Assembly (NCBI RefSeq): GCF_022919575.1
Contig: NZ_CP095071.1
Location: 1,364,001 to 1,428,000 of the forward strand
Length of the DNA stretch: 64,000 nucleotides
Direction: 5' to 3'
Source of the DNA: Gracilibacillus salinarum
Lineage (GTDB): Bacteria > Bacillota > Bacilli > Bacillales > Amphibacillaceae
Position 1 is the stretch's first letter. Every line of letters starts with the position of its first letter. The notes beneath the pieces were generated by a model, which did no database searches, was not told the DNA's origin, and worked only from the letters and a program-made list of their open reading frames with translations. Made by a program: the position numbers and the translations under genes. Of this stretch, positions 1 to 8,718 are shown one piece after another.

Positions 1-1666
1 TTTCCTCTTCACCCGCTACTTCTGTTATTTCTTCTAACAACTGAATGACCGCATCCCATACCTGGTCCTGTTCACGGCCTTTCTCTACCCGTCCTTGATT
101 ATCGAAATCTTCCCGCATCTGTTCTAATTGCGCCGGTGCACCAATCGATTCAAGCCACTCGAATAAGGCAATTGTTTTTTGACGGATCGTTGGTAATGTC
201 CGCAGCTTTGTGTCAATATCCGCCAGTGCCTCTGCAATTTTATCCCGATAATGATTGATGCGTTTTTGGGCTACTAATTCCCGATCTGTCTGGGTAGATT
301 GGTCAAACCCTCTGAATCGCTGAAAAATCCAGTCTTTATCTGATAACCATCTGCTTCTGCCCCGGACACCATATTCCAGTACATAATTTTCCAACTCATC
401 AATGGCTTCCTGATCCAAACGGAATTCTCCGGCTCCTCTTGGAATAAAACCAGCTTTTAACAGTCGAAAAACGGCATCATAACGCCAATTCCCTTCCACT
501 ACATCTAATAATGAGCGAACGGTCTCAATGAGAGGATGGTTCAGCATCGTACGCTTCTCATCAACGAAAATCGGTATTTGATAATCTTGAAAAACGGTTG
601 TAATTAAATCATGGTACACATCCGGTTCGCGAATTAAAATAGCCAAGTCACGATAACGATAGCCCTGATCTCTTACTAATCGGACAATTTCCTGAGCAGT
701 TCCCTCTACTTCTGCACGTGGATGTACTGCTTCTGCAATACGAACTGGCGCTTGATCAGAAAAAGGTTGTACAGGCCTGCTGTCAAAATGATGATCCAAA
801 TGAAGAAAAGCATCTTTCTCCCCACCATGCTGATCTGCATACTCTATTTCCGTCGCGACCGATGCTTGTTCAGCTAATTGTTGTAACTGATAATAGGTTT
901 CTTTCGTTTGGTAGAATAAGTCTAATGGCGTCACGTCGTTGTTCAGTTCATTCAGTGTTAACGTAACTGTCACGTTTTTCGCTTTTTTGATCATTACATC
1001 GATTACAAGCAGCTCTTGCGGTGTAAACTGATGAAAACCGTCAATATACACCGTCGTATTCTCAAGAAAGTCCGTGTCTTCAAGTTTCTCTATTAATTGC
1101 TGCAGCTGATCCTCGCTATCCATATAATGCCCTGCCAATGCATGCTGAAGACTCTGATAAATATATAATAAGTCATCTAATTTATGATGTAATGCTACTT
1201 CGCTGACCGTTTTATGCTGGAAACGATCCATTTCACCTAATTGTGCCGTAATCAGATCCGGTGTCACACAATATCGTTTGAATTCGGTGATCATTTCCTC
1301 TAACTGTTCAATAAAACCTTGCTTTTCAATTGCTTTTTGAAAGACTTTCCAATCATCCGTCCGCTCTTCGACAATCTTTCTCAGCATCATTTGCATCCCA
1401 GTGGATGTAATATATTTCTTGGTTGCACCACCTGTCAGCTGCATAACACGCCACGCTAATCGTGAAAAGCTGTAAACCTGTGCACGAATCGAACCATTTA
1501 CATCGTCACCGTTTAAAAGCGCATATTCTTGTTGGAATGTCATTTGATCTGGGACTAAATAAATAATGGAAGGACCTTGGGGATCTTGCCTGAGTTCTTG
1601 CCTGATCTCTTGTAAACATTGCTCGCTTTTATTCACTGTCGCACTACCCATTAAAAATCGCAACAA
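1..1666 (-). CDS. addB: AddB, ATP-dependent nuclease subunit B (N-terminal half; runs off the window)
   Basis: AddB is the second subunit of the AddAB helicase-nuclease, the Gram-positive counterpart of RecBCD, which resects double-strand DNA ends for recombination. About 555 codons are visible, roughly half of the usual 1150-1180; the C-terminal nuclease and iron-sulfur part lies to the left of the window. The reading contains the AddB-typical IIYLVPDQMTFQQEYALL near residue 35 and RAQVYSFSRLAWRVMQLTGG about 25 residues later. The start is probably TTG at 1666 with AGGTG seven bases upstream; a second TTG follows directly. The expected N-terminal Walker A (GRxGSGKT in relatives) reads GSATVNKS here, so the lysine is kept but the preceding glycine is lost. 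The call is firm; the state of the ATP site is what is odd. Confidence 0.9.
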   Translation of the reverse strand, partial: MLRFLMGSATVNKSEQCLQEIRQELRQDPQGPSIIYLVPDQMTFQQEYALLNGDDVNGSIRAQVYSFSRLAWRVMQLTGGATKKYITSTGMQMMLRKIVEERTDDWKVFQKAIEKQGFIEQLEEMITEFKRYCVTPDLITAQLGEMDRFQHKTVSEVALHHKLDDLLYIYQSLQHALAGHYMDSEDQLQQLIEKLEDTDFLENTTVYIDGFHQFTPQELLVIDVMIKKAKNVTVTLTLNELNNDVTPLDLFYQTKETYYQLQQLAEQASVATEIEYADQHGGEKDAFLHLDHHFDSRPVQPFSDQAPVRIAEAVHPRAEVEGTAQEIVRLVRDQGYRYRDLAILIREPDVYHDLITTVFQDYQIPIFVDEKRTMLNHPLIETVRSLLDVVEGNWRYDAVFRLLKAGFIPRGAGEFRLDQEAIDELENYVLEYGVRGRSRWLSDKDWIFQRFRGFDQSTQTDRELVAQKRINHYRDKIAEALADIDTKLRTLPTIRQKTIALFEWLESIGAPAQLEQMREDFDNQGRVEKGREQDQVWDAVIQLLEEITEVAGEEE

Positions 1667-2060
1667 CAGAAAACACCTACTTTCTTACACGTCTGATATT
1701 CTATTACTTATTATAGCAAACGAATGTTCTATGGTAAAGGAAAGTGATGAAAGAAATACTATGTAAATATTAGATTATGGGAAAGCTCAATAGAAAGGCT
1801 AATCCGGCAACTGGTGTCATCACCAGCTTTTCTTTTTTTTGCTAGGGGGAGACGAAGCTGGCGATCGTATTTAACGCGAGAAAACTGGTGATAAAAGAGG
1901 TATGATGAAAAATAACGGTCGCCATACCAAGTAAAAGAACTGCATTGACCATACTGAGCAAATGAAAGTTTCCCATTACCTCGCGCTCCTCGCCTATTTA
2001 ATCTTTTCACTATATGCGTATATTTCTTTTTTATTTTCGCAAGGAGCACGATGAAAAGGG
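1667..2060. other. Intergenic stretch with a terminator-like hairpin
   Basis: No convincing gene is seen. At 1811-1840 CTGGTG-tcat-CACCAG is followed by TTTTCTTTTTTTT, which looks like an intrinsic terminator reading on the plus strand although both neighbours are on the minus strand. An open frame on the minus strand here has no ribosome site, biased composition and no recognisable fold. Confidence 0.4.
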
Positions 2061-2609
2061 TCAGGCTTTTTTCTTCCATTCCTCCGCCAGCATGCCATAA
2101 ATAACATGATCAACATAATGATCATATAACCATTCTGCCTGTCTGACGCTTCCTTCCTGAACATATCCTAATCGTTCCGGGACTGCTCTGCTTTTATGAT
2201 TTTGTGCTGCTGCTCGAATATCTACTTTATTCATGTTCAGTTCGTTTATCGCATAGTCGGTTAACGCACCTGCCACTCGTGTCATAATGCCTTTCCCTTG
2301 ATAGTCCTCTCCAAGCCAGTAGCCGATATAGGCTATTTTGTTGCTCCAGTCGAGAGAATTATAGCCTGCAGTACCTACGATTTCATTTTGATAGACAATA
2401 AATGTTGTGAGACTCTCTCCTTCTGCATAGCCCTTTAAGGAATTCTTAATAAACGTTTTGGTGTCTTCTAATTTTGTTGTGAAATCAAGCCACGGCAGCC
2501 ATTTGCGCAGGTAATCGCGTGAACTGTCGGTTAAGGTAAATACTCTTTCAGCATCTTTTAATTCTATTAATTTCAAAGAAAGTTCTTCATCTATTTTGTG
2601 GTAAAACAT
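2061..2609 (-). CDS. GNAT acetyltransferase of the RimJ/RimL type
   Basis: This 182-residue protein is a GCN5-related N-acetyltransferase of the ribosomal-protein-serine acetyltransferase branch, which moves acetyl from acetyl-CoA to an amine. The acetyl-CoA loop is visible as GEDYQGKGIMTR near residue 100, preceded by AYIGYWLG, and followed by the family-typical PERLGYVQEGSVRQAEW. It starts with ATG after AGAGGTG. It resembles the GNAT at 28806-29372 in length and motif order, so the two may be old paralogues. The substrate cannot be read from the sequence. It lies 17 bases from the GrpB-type gene upstream, so the two are probably co-transcribed. Confidence 0.85.
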   Translation of the reverse strand: MFYHKIDEELSLKLIELKDAERVFTLTDSSRDYLRKWLPWLDFTTKLEDTKTFIKNSLKGYAEGESLTTFIVYQNEIVGTAGYNSLDWSNKIAYIGYWLGEDYQGKGIMTRVAGALTDYAINELNMNKVDIRAAAQNHKSRAVPERLGYVQEGSVRQAEWLYDHYVDHVIYGMLAEEWKKKA

Positions 2610-2626
2610 CGATTACACCTCTTTTT

Positions 2627-3154
2627 CTAGTTGATATCTCTAATTATTCCATCTACAAATTTCTTTTTTTCTATTGTATATGAACGTTCATCATGAGGAT
2701 GTTTTCTTGCTAATTCCTGCTTGAGCGTCTCATATTCTTTCGCTTTTTCTCGGTTGTCATTCATATAATCCCTAAAATAAGTGAGCTGGTTCCATAGCAG
2801 ACCCTGATATCTCACAACATGGAGAATATGTGTCTTTGTCAGTTTTTCCAGATTACTAAACTTAGCAAAAACCCTTTTCCCCTCCACATGTACTTTCGAT
2901 AACTGATAATAACCATGATTGTTTAATTTTGTTTCGTCAAAATGTTCTATTCGCGATAAATCATCCACTCCGATCAGTATATCAATGATTGGTTTGGCAC
3001 TGATCTGCTGAATGGAGGTACTCCCTATATGCTGCAACTCTACAATGTCATTACCGATAATCGTGTGTAACAGTTGCTGTTCTTTCTTATATAATCTTTT
3101 CCAATCTTCAGAAGGTGGATCAAGTTTTACTTCTCCTTTATTAACACCTAACAC
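2627..3154 (-). CDS. GrpB/UPF0157 family protein
   Basis: The 175-residue product matches the GrpB (UPF0157) family, a nucleotidyltransferase-like fold related to the kanamycin and CoaE-associated domains. The family signature IGSTSIxxIxAKPIIDILIGVD is present around residues 43-65, with the two acidic residues of a nucleotidyltransferase-like site in IIDILIGVDD. The start is GTG at 3154, chosen because GAGGAG sits about eight bases upstream. Physiological function is unknown for the family. It stands in a run of minus-strand small-molecule genes with a four-base gap to the small membrane protein upstream. Confidence 0.85.
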   Translation of the reverse strand: MLGVNKGEVKLDPPSEDWKRLYKKEQQLLHTIIGNDIVELQHIGSTSIQQISAKPIIDILIGVDDLSRIEHFDETKLNNHGYYQLSKVHVEGKRVFAKFSNLEKLTKTHILHVVRYQGLLWNQLTYFRDYMNDNREKAKEYETLKQELARKHPHDERSYTIEKKKFVDGIIRDIN

Positions 3155-3158
3155 CCGA

Positions 3159-3374
3159 TCACTCCTCAGATAATGAATCGTCTTCTCTCCTCATTTCTCT
3201 TCGTAATTGACGTAAGAACGAGATGATATAAGACAATAATCCAATAATAATTGTTCCAAACGTATAGACTGTTGTTTCTATGTAGTTTCCGCCGTCGAAA
3301 TAATTGCCAAATGGCAAAAATGCAATGATACAAATGATGATTGTACCAAAGAAATCTTTCATCTGCGTACTCAT
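3159..3374 (-). CDS. Small two-helix membrane protein
   Basis: A 71-residue protein with two predicted membrane helices, one from about residue 8 to 24 (GTIIICIIAFLPFGNYF) and one from about 36 to 54 (TFGTIIIGLLSYIISFL), and a charged tail with RQLRREMRREDD. The start is placed at ATG 3374 because AAAGGAG lies six bases upstream; a longer frame starting upstream has no ribosome site. An overlapping frame in this stretch is a shadow. No family recognised. It sits four bases ahead of the GrpB-type gene, suggesting one transcript. Confidence 0.6.
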   Translation of the reverse strand: MSTQMKDFFGTIIICIIAFLPFGNYFDGGNYIETTVYTFGTIIIGLLSYIISFLRQLRREMRREDDSLSEE

Positions 3375-3512
3375 GCCATTCTCCTTTGCAATCAAACTCT
3401 GCCATCTTTCGGGTTATCAATGAGGTTCATTCTTATGACATATTTTTGCTGTATCCTCTGGATTTTGTCCGCGAGACCTGTTCTTATAGTATTTTCACAG
3501 TTCTATCCTGCT

Positions 3513-4112
3513 TTATCCCATAAACGAAATATCATATTCCATCCTTTTGGCGGTTTGTTCAGCAACTGCTTTTCCACATAGGCGTACCAACAAATGAAAT
3601 GACATGTTAATCCCTGCTGAGATCCCTGCCGAAGTAACAAGTACTCCTTGATCCACGAATTTCACACCACGCAGGACATCGACTTTGGGGAATTCGTTTG
3701 CTAAACGATCGAGGTCAAGCCAATGCGTTGTCGCTTTTTTACCGTCGAGCATGCCTGCCTTTGCTAACAGCAATGCTCCGGTACAAACTGAGGCAATAAT
3801 ATCGACTTCGGATTGTTGCTTGAGAATCCACTCTATAACATTAGGGTTATGTATTTCTATTTCCTCTGCTCCATATCCTCCGGGCACTATTAACAAATCA
3901 AGCTTTGGATGATTGTCAAAATGATAATCTGGCAGCACCTGTAATCCATTTCGCGCCTGGAGCGCATCATCTTTTTCGGTAATGGTTACTACACGAAAGA
4001 AATTCTCTCCCGTTTCTAAATCAGCAGCTAATGAAAAAACCTCAAACGGACCTGCAAAATCGAGCACTTCAACTTCATTGAATAATAAAATACCTACAGT
4101 TCGTTGCCTCAT
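3513..4112 (-). CDS. DJ-1/PfpI (class I glutamine amidotransferase-like) protein
   Basis: A 199-residue DJ-1/PfpI superfamily protein. The N-terminus VGILLFNEVEVLDFAGPFEVF and the motif LLIVPGGYGAEE are typical of the branch that includes isonitrile hydratases and the N-terminal domain of GlxA-type AraC regulators. The nucleophile elbow reads IIASVCTGALLLAKAGMLDG, with the conserved cysteine near residue 108, and is followed by ATTHW. There is no AraC helix-turn-helix, so it is an enzyme or stress protein, not a regulator. ATG 4112 is chosen because GGGGGAG precedes it by seven bases. It lies 13 bases after the membrane gene upstream. The substrate is unknown. Confidence 0.85.
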   Translation of the reverse strand: MRQRTVGILLFNEVEVLDFAGPFEVFSLAADLETGENFFRVVTITEKDDALQARNGLQVLPDYHFDNHPKLDLLIVPGGYGAEEIEIHNPNVIEWILKQQSEVDIIASVCTGALLLAKAGMLDGKKATTHWLDLDRLANEFPKVDVLRGVKFVDQGVLVTSAGISAGINMSFHLLVRLCGKAVAEQTAKRMEYDISFMG

Positions 4113-4125
4113 ATGCAATCTCCCC

Positions 4126-4554
4126 CTAAATCAAGTCAAAATAGCCAACAGCGATGATACCGATTACTGAGACAACAGCTAAGCACAGTTCACTGATGGT
4201 TGCTACATATTGTCTTGGATTTTCTGCATATTTCCATTCCATATATGCCTTTGCTGTAGCTCCTATCAGTGCGCCAACCGCAAGTGGAATCCAAGGCTGT
4301 AACCACCAGATCGTATCACCATATTCCCTTGTTTTGTTAAAGAGAAAACCAAACACGATAACCATGATTGTGATTATTCGGATCGTCCAGTCTAATTGTT
4401 CGTGCTGCTTATTTAAATGCTGATTGGGAGGTAACTTTTCGACATTCAACTTTCTCCTGATTTTTTTATTAAGCCACCACATCACAACTAGCAAGCCGAC
4501 AATTATAAGTATTAACTTCAGAAAAAACATTGGCCACAATTCAGCGGTATTCAT
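4126..4554 (-). CDS. DUF4181-like membrane protein
   Basis: A 142-residue protein with about four membrane helices, starting near residues 9-27, 57-72, 87-103 and 119-138. The segment ATAKAYMEWKYAENPRQYVA resembles the conserved region of DUF4181 proteins of bacilli, as I remember them. Function is unknown. ATG at 4554 follows AGGGAAGG. The gene lies between an alpha/beta hydrolase and a DJ-1-like protein with short gaps, so it may share their transcript. Confidence 0.55.
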   Translation of the reverse strand: MNTAELWPMFFLKLILIIVGLLVVMWWLNKKIRRKLNVEKLPPNQHLNKQHEQLDWTIRIITIMVIVFGFLFNKTREYGDTIWWLQPWIPLAVGALIGATAKAYMEWKYAENPRQYVATISELCLAVVSVIGIIAVGYFDLI

Positions 4555-4568
4555 ATTGACTTCCTTCC

Positions 4569-5450
4569 CTATTTATAATGTATACGCAAAAACTGCTCTA
4601 TTTCTTTATTTATTTCTTTTAAATGGGTTTCCGATGGAAAGTGTCCCATATCATAGTTTAGTAGTTTTATTAAATTAGGAATGATTTTCTTTGCACTCTT
4701 TTCCAATTTGTCTCCCGGGAAAAAGATGTCTTTTGCCCCTGTTATTACTAATGTTGGTGCTAGAAAATTTTCTAATTCTTTTTGATTTGTTAATTTTGGC
4801 ATATCTTGTTCTAGCTTGACATATTGAAATACATCTCCAATGATTTCTTTATCAAGCGGTTTCATTGTACCTTCAGACATATTATGTGCAATGGTATTTA
4901 AGTGCTTATCAGAAGAATTGATGCGATAGTTAATAAGCGGCAGTAATACTTTTTTTATCATGATCGATTTCGATCCTAGCGTTATTCCAGCTGGTGACAC
5001 GAGAACTGCACAGTTTATCAGTTCTGGCAAAAAAGTAGCTAATCGTAAAATAATCCCTCCGCCATATGAAGGCCCTATAAACGCACAGTTTTTGATTTGA
5101 TAGTGTAGAATCATTTCTTGTATCCAATTTGCGAAGTCTTGATTCTTTGCTGATATTCTACTTTCTGCACTGTATCCAGGATGACCGACTGTATCAGGTG
5201 CATATATTCTATACTTCTTTACTAACTGGGAAAACCACCTCAATGTCATAGGATTTATACAATTCCCACCTTGGAAAATAAAAACCGGCTTACCTTCCCT
5301 TGGACCAGCTTTTAATACATGTGTTGTTCCAAAGCTTGTATCGATATAATCCCTTTCAACCTCAAATGGAAGAGTAGCAAGATATTTTTCATATTTCGCT
5401 TCTATCTTCTGCTTCCCTGTACTTCCTTTATAAATGGTTTTTGGAGTCAT
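4569..5450 (-). CDS. Alpha/beta-fold hydrolase
   Basis: A 293-residue alpha/beta hydrolase. The oxyanion region is VFIFQGGNCINP, the nucleophile elbow FIGPSYGGG (serine near residue 122), the acid probably the aspartate in ITGAKDIFFPGD, and the histidine in MGHFPSE near the C-terminus, so the triad is complete. There is no signal peptide, so it is cytoplasmic. It belongs to the broad group of small esterases or C-C hydrolases; the substrate cannot be told. A strong hairpin terminator lies upstream between it and the signal peptidase gene, so it has its own promoter in the 5451-5570 stretch. Confidence 0.85.
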   Translation of the reverse strand: MTPKTIYKGSTGKQKIEAKYEKYLATLPFEVERDYIDTSFGTTHVLKAGPREGKPVFIFQGGNCINPMTLRWFSQLVKKYRIYAPDTVGHPGYSAESRISAKNQDFANWIQEMILHYQIKNCAFIGPSYGGGIILRLATFLPELINCAVLVSPAGITLGSKSIMIKKVLLPLINYRINSSDKHLNTIAHNMSEGTMKPLDKEIIGDVFQYVKLEQDMPKLTNQKELENFLAPTLVITGAKDIFFPGDKLEKSAKKIIPNLIKLLNYDMGHFPSETHLKEINKEIEQFLRIHYK

Positions 5451-5571
5451 GCATACGTCTCTACCTTTCCTTTTCTTTCAAAAGTCATCCGTTACTCTTG
5501 CCACGTTTTTCTTCATTCATCATACCATAACCCCGCACCATTTTTAACATTATTTTCTAATTAACCAACAA

Positions 5572-5622
5572 TAAAAAAGTCTAATTCAAGAATGATTACA
5601 TTCTCAAATTAGACTTTTTAAA
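5572..5622. terminator. Bidirectional intrinsic terminator after the signal peptidase gene
   Basis: AAAAAGTCTAATT pairs with AATTAGACTTTTT, and the loop itself contains GAATG-atta-CATTC, giving one long hairpin with A and T runs on its two sides. It ends the minus-strand signal peptidase transcript. Confidence 0.85.
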
Positions 5623-5642
5623 ATTAAAGCGCTTTCTTCTTT

Positions 5643-6188
5643 TTAGTTTATAAATTGAAAGTTCAGTTCCGACATTGGCCAGTAACGTATATCGACTTTG
5701 CCAACTACCGTCTCCTGATCAACAAAGCCTATTTCTCTGCTGTCATAGCTTTTGGTCCGGTTGTCTCCCAATACGAACAGCTTGCCTTTGGGTACTACTT
5801 TCTCACCAGTGACACCCTCTAAGCTGAAATCCTTTGTGAGGATCTCACCAGACTGACGAAATGGTTCTAAGTAAGGCTCCTCTACAGCTTCACCATTGAC
5901 ATACAAGACATCATCCCGGTATTCGATATGATCTCCCGGTTTACCTACAACACGCTTCACATAATCTTCCTGTTCATTCGCATGAAACACAATCACGTCA
6001 AAACGATGTATATCCATTAAATCATAGACCATTTTATTGACCATTAAGAGGTTTCCATCATGCAATGTCGGTTCCATTGATTTTCCGTTCACGACATAGC
6101 TTGCAAATAAATAGGAACGAAAAATAACCGCCAACACTGTTGCAAAAATAACGATACGTACGATTGACCATATTCTTTTTTTATTCAT
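5643..6188 (-). CDS. Type I signal peptidase (SipS/SipT/SipV type)
   Basis: A 181-residue membrane-anchored signal peptidase that removes signal peptides from exported proteins. One N-terminal helix (about residues 9-27, IVRIVIFATVLAVIF) anchors it, with the catalytic part outside. The serine motif NGKSMEPTLHDG carries the nucleophile near residue 37, and the lysine base is in DYVKRVVGKPGDHI near residue 78; boxes LFVLGDNRTKSYDSR and VGKVDIRYWP complete the family pattern. Length fits the SipS class. It follows a TVP38-type gene and precedes addB distally, the same arrangement as yhjE-sipV in B. subtilis. A likely client in this window is the pectate lyase at 12849. Confidence 0.95.
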   Translation of the reverse strand: MNKKRIWSIVRIVIFATVLAVIFRSYLFASYVVNGKSMEPTLHDGNLLMVNKMVYDLMDIHRFDVIVFHANEQEDYVKRVVGKPGDHIEYRDDVLYVNGEAVEEPYLEPFRQSGEILTKDFSLEGVTGEKVVPKGKLFVLGDNRTKSYDSREIGFVDQETVVGKVDIRYWPMSELNFQFIN

Positions 6189-6244
6189 TGGCTTCCCTCC
6201 AAAGGGACTTTCTTTATTAACTAATTTACCCCATTTGGAAAAAT

Positions 6245-6913
6245 TTAATCCGTATAATTACTGTTTTTTTGATCTGCTCGTGTTTGCAGACGTTTCTCTA
6301 TATATTTTCCAACGACCCAAAGAATCGAAATACCTATTAGTAATATAATCGTTTTAAGCGGATTTTGTGCAAACGAAATGATACTGTCTCCAATCGATGA
6401 TACGGTAAGGATCATGACACCTTTTCCTAACAGTACCGCTAAAACAAATTGGTAAAATCCAACACCAGAAATAGCTGCCACTAAATTTATAATTGCCGAA
6501 GGAGAAAATGGAAAACATAACAGAATAAATAACGGACCAAATCCGTGTCGCTCTAACCACTCCGTAACTTTCGACACCTGCTTATTTCTGCTGATCCAAC
6601 GTAACAAACGGATATGCTTAAATCGGCGTACCAGCATAAACACTGCAATTGCCCCGGCACTGCCGCCAGCCCATGACAAGATAAAACCTTCTAGCAGTCC
6701 GTATGCCGCTGCATTTGTCATCACAAACACAATTAATGGTAAAAAAGGTAAAAAGGCTTCTAAAAAAGGCAACAGCACACCCGGAAGCGGACCTAGACTT
6801 TCATAACTCTGCAGCAAAAAATCAACCAATTGCCCAAATTCATTTGCTTCAATATATTCTTTTATTTGATCAACATTAATGTTATCGATATTACTAATAT
6901 TGTATGTAAGCAT
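6245..6913 (-). CDS. TVP38/TMEM64 (DedA-like) membrane protein, YhjE-like
   Basis: A 222-residue multi-spanning protein of the TVP38/TMEM64 (SNARE-associated, VTT domain) family, some of which act in lipid scrambling or membrane homeostasis. The core motif GSAGAIAVFMLVRRF is near residue 100 and the second signature FSPSAIINLVAAISGVGFYQF near residue 150. The C-terminus ends in a final helix and charged tail. ATG 6913 is the most likely start, with AAGGAG eleven bases upstream; the open frame begins slightly earlier with TTG. It is directly upstream of the signal peptidase gene (56-base gap), as yhjE-sipV is in B. subtilis. Confidence 0.8.
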   Translation of the reverse strand: MLTYNISNIDNINVDQIKEYIEANEFGQLVDFLLQSYESLGPLPGVLLPFLEAFLPFLPLIVFVMTNAAAYGLLEGFILSWAGGSAGAIAVFMLVRRFKHIRLLRWISRNKQVSKVTEWLERHGFGPLFILLCFPFSPSAIINLVAAISGVGFYQFVLAVLLGKGVMILTVSSIGDSIISFAQNPLKTIILLIGISILWVVGKYIEKRLQTRADQKNSNYTD

Positions 6914-7219
6914 CAGCGCTTTAACTCCTTCAAACAACTAAAAATACAACTTATTATCATTTTAATATTTTTTTCCCCATTTTCCTAATTATTCACATAA
7001 AGCGAGACTTCCATAAGTGGTTTTTGCTTATGGATAGCGAGACTTATCAGATAGTTATCGGTCGCTCTCCTTCTCCTATACCCTTTTTTCGCATACGAAC
7101 ACTTAGTACCATAATAATTCCATGATTTTCTATCTGCATTTTTTATAATTTTGTTGCATTTTTTTAAAATCAAGCATATACTAGAACAAACGTTCCCTTG
7201 ATGGAGGTGGAAATGGAAA

Positions 7220-7609
7220 ATGAGATATTTAAACGAACATGAATGGAGATTAGCGTCACGTTTTCTATTTTTATCAATGGCTTTAACCGTTATTAAACAC
7301 GATTTAGAGAAGATGAACCAGCTTTCACCCTTTAAAATAAACGAACCTTACATCGCATTATTAAAAAAAATAGAAAAAAACGCAACAGAAGAAAGAAGAA
7401 CTTTACGCAAAGAAATGTACAAAGAAAAGATCCAAGTCGTCTCTTTAGATAAAAACGATTCCTTTACCTCTTATTTGTTCACCTGTAAGGGTAAAGAAGA
7501 AAAACGCAACTATTTCAACCCAGCTATCCGAAAAAAAGTAGAGGTCATCTTAGAAGAATTAATGGCAAACGCCTTAGTATCTACCGCTCAAGAAAAAGTA
7601 AAATTATAA
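7220..7609 (+). CDS. Conserved bacillar protein, YhjD-like
   Basis: A 129-residue soluble protein, rich in lysine and glutamate. The stretch FLFLSMALTVIKHDLEKM followed by FKINEPYIALLKK resembles the YhjD protein of B. subtilis as I remember it, and the position next to the yhjE-like gene supports this. No domain of known function is visible. ATG 7220 is preceded by GGAGGTGG. It is divergent from the TVP38 gene, with a 306-base gap that holds both promoters but no other clear feature. Confidence 0.6.
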   Translation: MRYLNEHEWRLASRFLFLSMALTVIKHDLEKMNQLSPFKINEPYIALLKKIEKNATEERRTLRKEMYKEKIQVVSLDKNDSFTSYLFTCKGKEEKRNYFNPAIRKKVEVILEELMANALVSTAQEKVKL

Positions 7610-7667
7610 ATATAAACAAAACCAGGCTTAAACCCCATCCGTCCCTAACCAGCCTTGAGGAAATTCA

Positions 7668-7955
7668 GCCACCTATAATATGGATTATGTTAAGCGTTGT
7701 GATCATTTCGATATAATATATGTGCTGGGATACCACTTCGAAGTGAGCTTCCTCGGCACAAGGCAGCAAAGGAGTAGTTCAAAGTAGTAGCCTAGCTGAA
7801 GCCGTTCTCCACAGGACGCGAAGCCTATTTCCGGAGCTTTGCTAAGCATATAATTATCACATTGTAATATAGTTCGATTTTACATTAGGAACTCCACTTC
7901 ATGTTCCATATGATTACTGCTGTGACTACACTTAGATACTTTCTTGAATGATGAA
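7668..7955. repeat. Dispersed terminal-repeat element, copy A
   Basis: Begins with CTATAATATGGATTATGT at 7673 like the larger copies at 41.1 and 58.7 kb. The right terminal repeat is lost, but the shared right flank (CATATGATTACTGCTGTGAC, then ACTTTCTTGA) is kept to about 7950. The inner GC-rich module (7735-7850, with CTTCCTCGGCACAAGGCAGC) is in the opposite orientation to that in copy B at 41.2 kb, so the module has been inverted relative to its ends. Confidence 0.75.
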
Positions 7956-7992
7956 AAAACCGTTAAGTCTGGACATCAGTCTTAACGGTTCA
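7955..7992 (-). terminator. comK terminator
   Basis: On the minus strand AACCGTTAAG pairs with CTTAACGGTT and is followed by TTTTTTC, just after the comK stop codon. Confidence 0.85.
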
Positions 7993-7996
7993 TCGA

Positions 7997-8530
7997 TTAA
8001 TGCTTATGCCATTTGGCTTCTGCCACGAATTGGGCAGACTCCAGAATCTGTTCCATTTTATTACTTAATAAGTAACGGTATTGTGCGGTGCGATAGAGTT
8101 GATTAATCATCGTCGCATACGATATATCCAGAATCAGGTCACGCCCATTTTTGAAAACAATTCTTGTTAAATCATGATCAATTTTTTCTAATTCGAGCAC
8201 ATGGGAATGTGCAATCCAGGTACAGGCCTTTCTTTGAGGAGATTCAATCGGGAAAAAATACATACCACTGATCCGGTCAATGGCAATTGGCGGTTTATGC
8301 GTGATTTTGCTTAACATCCGTGATCCTTCAATCAGCCCCCGAAGACTGATGCCGAACTCTCTGCAAGTGTAATCCAGCACTTTTTGTGTACTCCAGGTTG
8401 TTTCATAATCATCCGCTTCCTCATATTCAATCACCCTTGTAAAATATTGACCATCTTCCTCTTTTCCGACAATTGCGAGTGTCTTAGGACTGATTTCTCG
8501 TACCTTCTCCATTAACATTTCCATTTTCAT
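7997..8530 (-). CDS. comK: ComK, master regulator of competence
   Basis: ComK activates the late competence genes for DNA uptake by binding paired AT-boxes (AAAAN5TTTT) in minor grooves. The 177-residue product matches the family over its length, including the motifs SRMLSKITHKPPIAID near residue 68 and MYFFPIESPQRKACTWIAHSHV near residues 90-110. The C-terminus after WHKH is a little shorter than the B. subtilis protein (192), where the C-terminal tail matters for MecA/ClpC-mediated degradation, so turnover control could differ. ATG follows GAGGAGG. The gene has its own strong terminator. Its place between backbone genes agrees with B. subtilis. Confidence 0.95.
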   Translation of the reverse strand: MKMEMLMEKVREISPKTLAIVGKEEDGQYFTRVIEYEEADDYETTWSTQKVLDYTCREFGISLRGLIEGSRMLSKITHKPPIAIDRISGMYFFPIESPQRKACTWIAHSHVLELEKIDHDLTRIVFKNGRDLILDISYATMINQLYRTAQYRYLLSNKMEQILESAQFVAEAKWHKH

Positions 8531-8718
8531 TCCTCCTCTGGATTTGTATTCGCTTATAATGTAACAAGTTTTGATAAATTTGGATATGAAATGACAGTTT
8601 TTCGGCTAAAATAAAGTAATATTCTGTGTTCTTAGCTAAAATTTGCTATAATTTAACTAAAAGTAACCATTCAGCGAGCATTTTTTATACAATTTTCGAA
8701 AATAATGAGGTGAAACGA

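Noticed and set aside
1759..2079. 106-codon minus-strand frame
   Set aside because: Overlaps the end of the GNAT gene and a terminator-like hairpin; no ribosome site and random-looking composition.
6985..7173. 62-codon minus-strand frame between the TVP38 and YhjD-like genes
   Set aside because: No ribosome site, lies in an AT-rich spacer with a short CATAAG/CTTATG hairpin, and the codon pattern is not protein-like.
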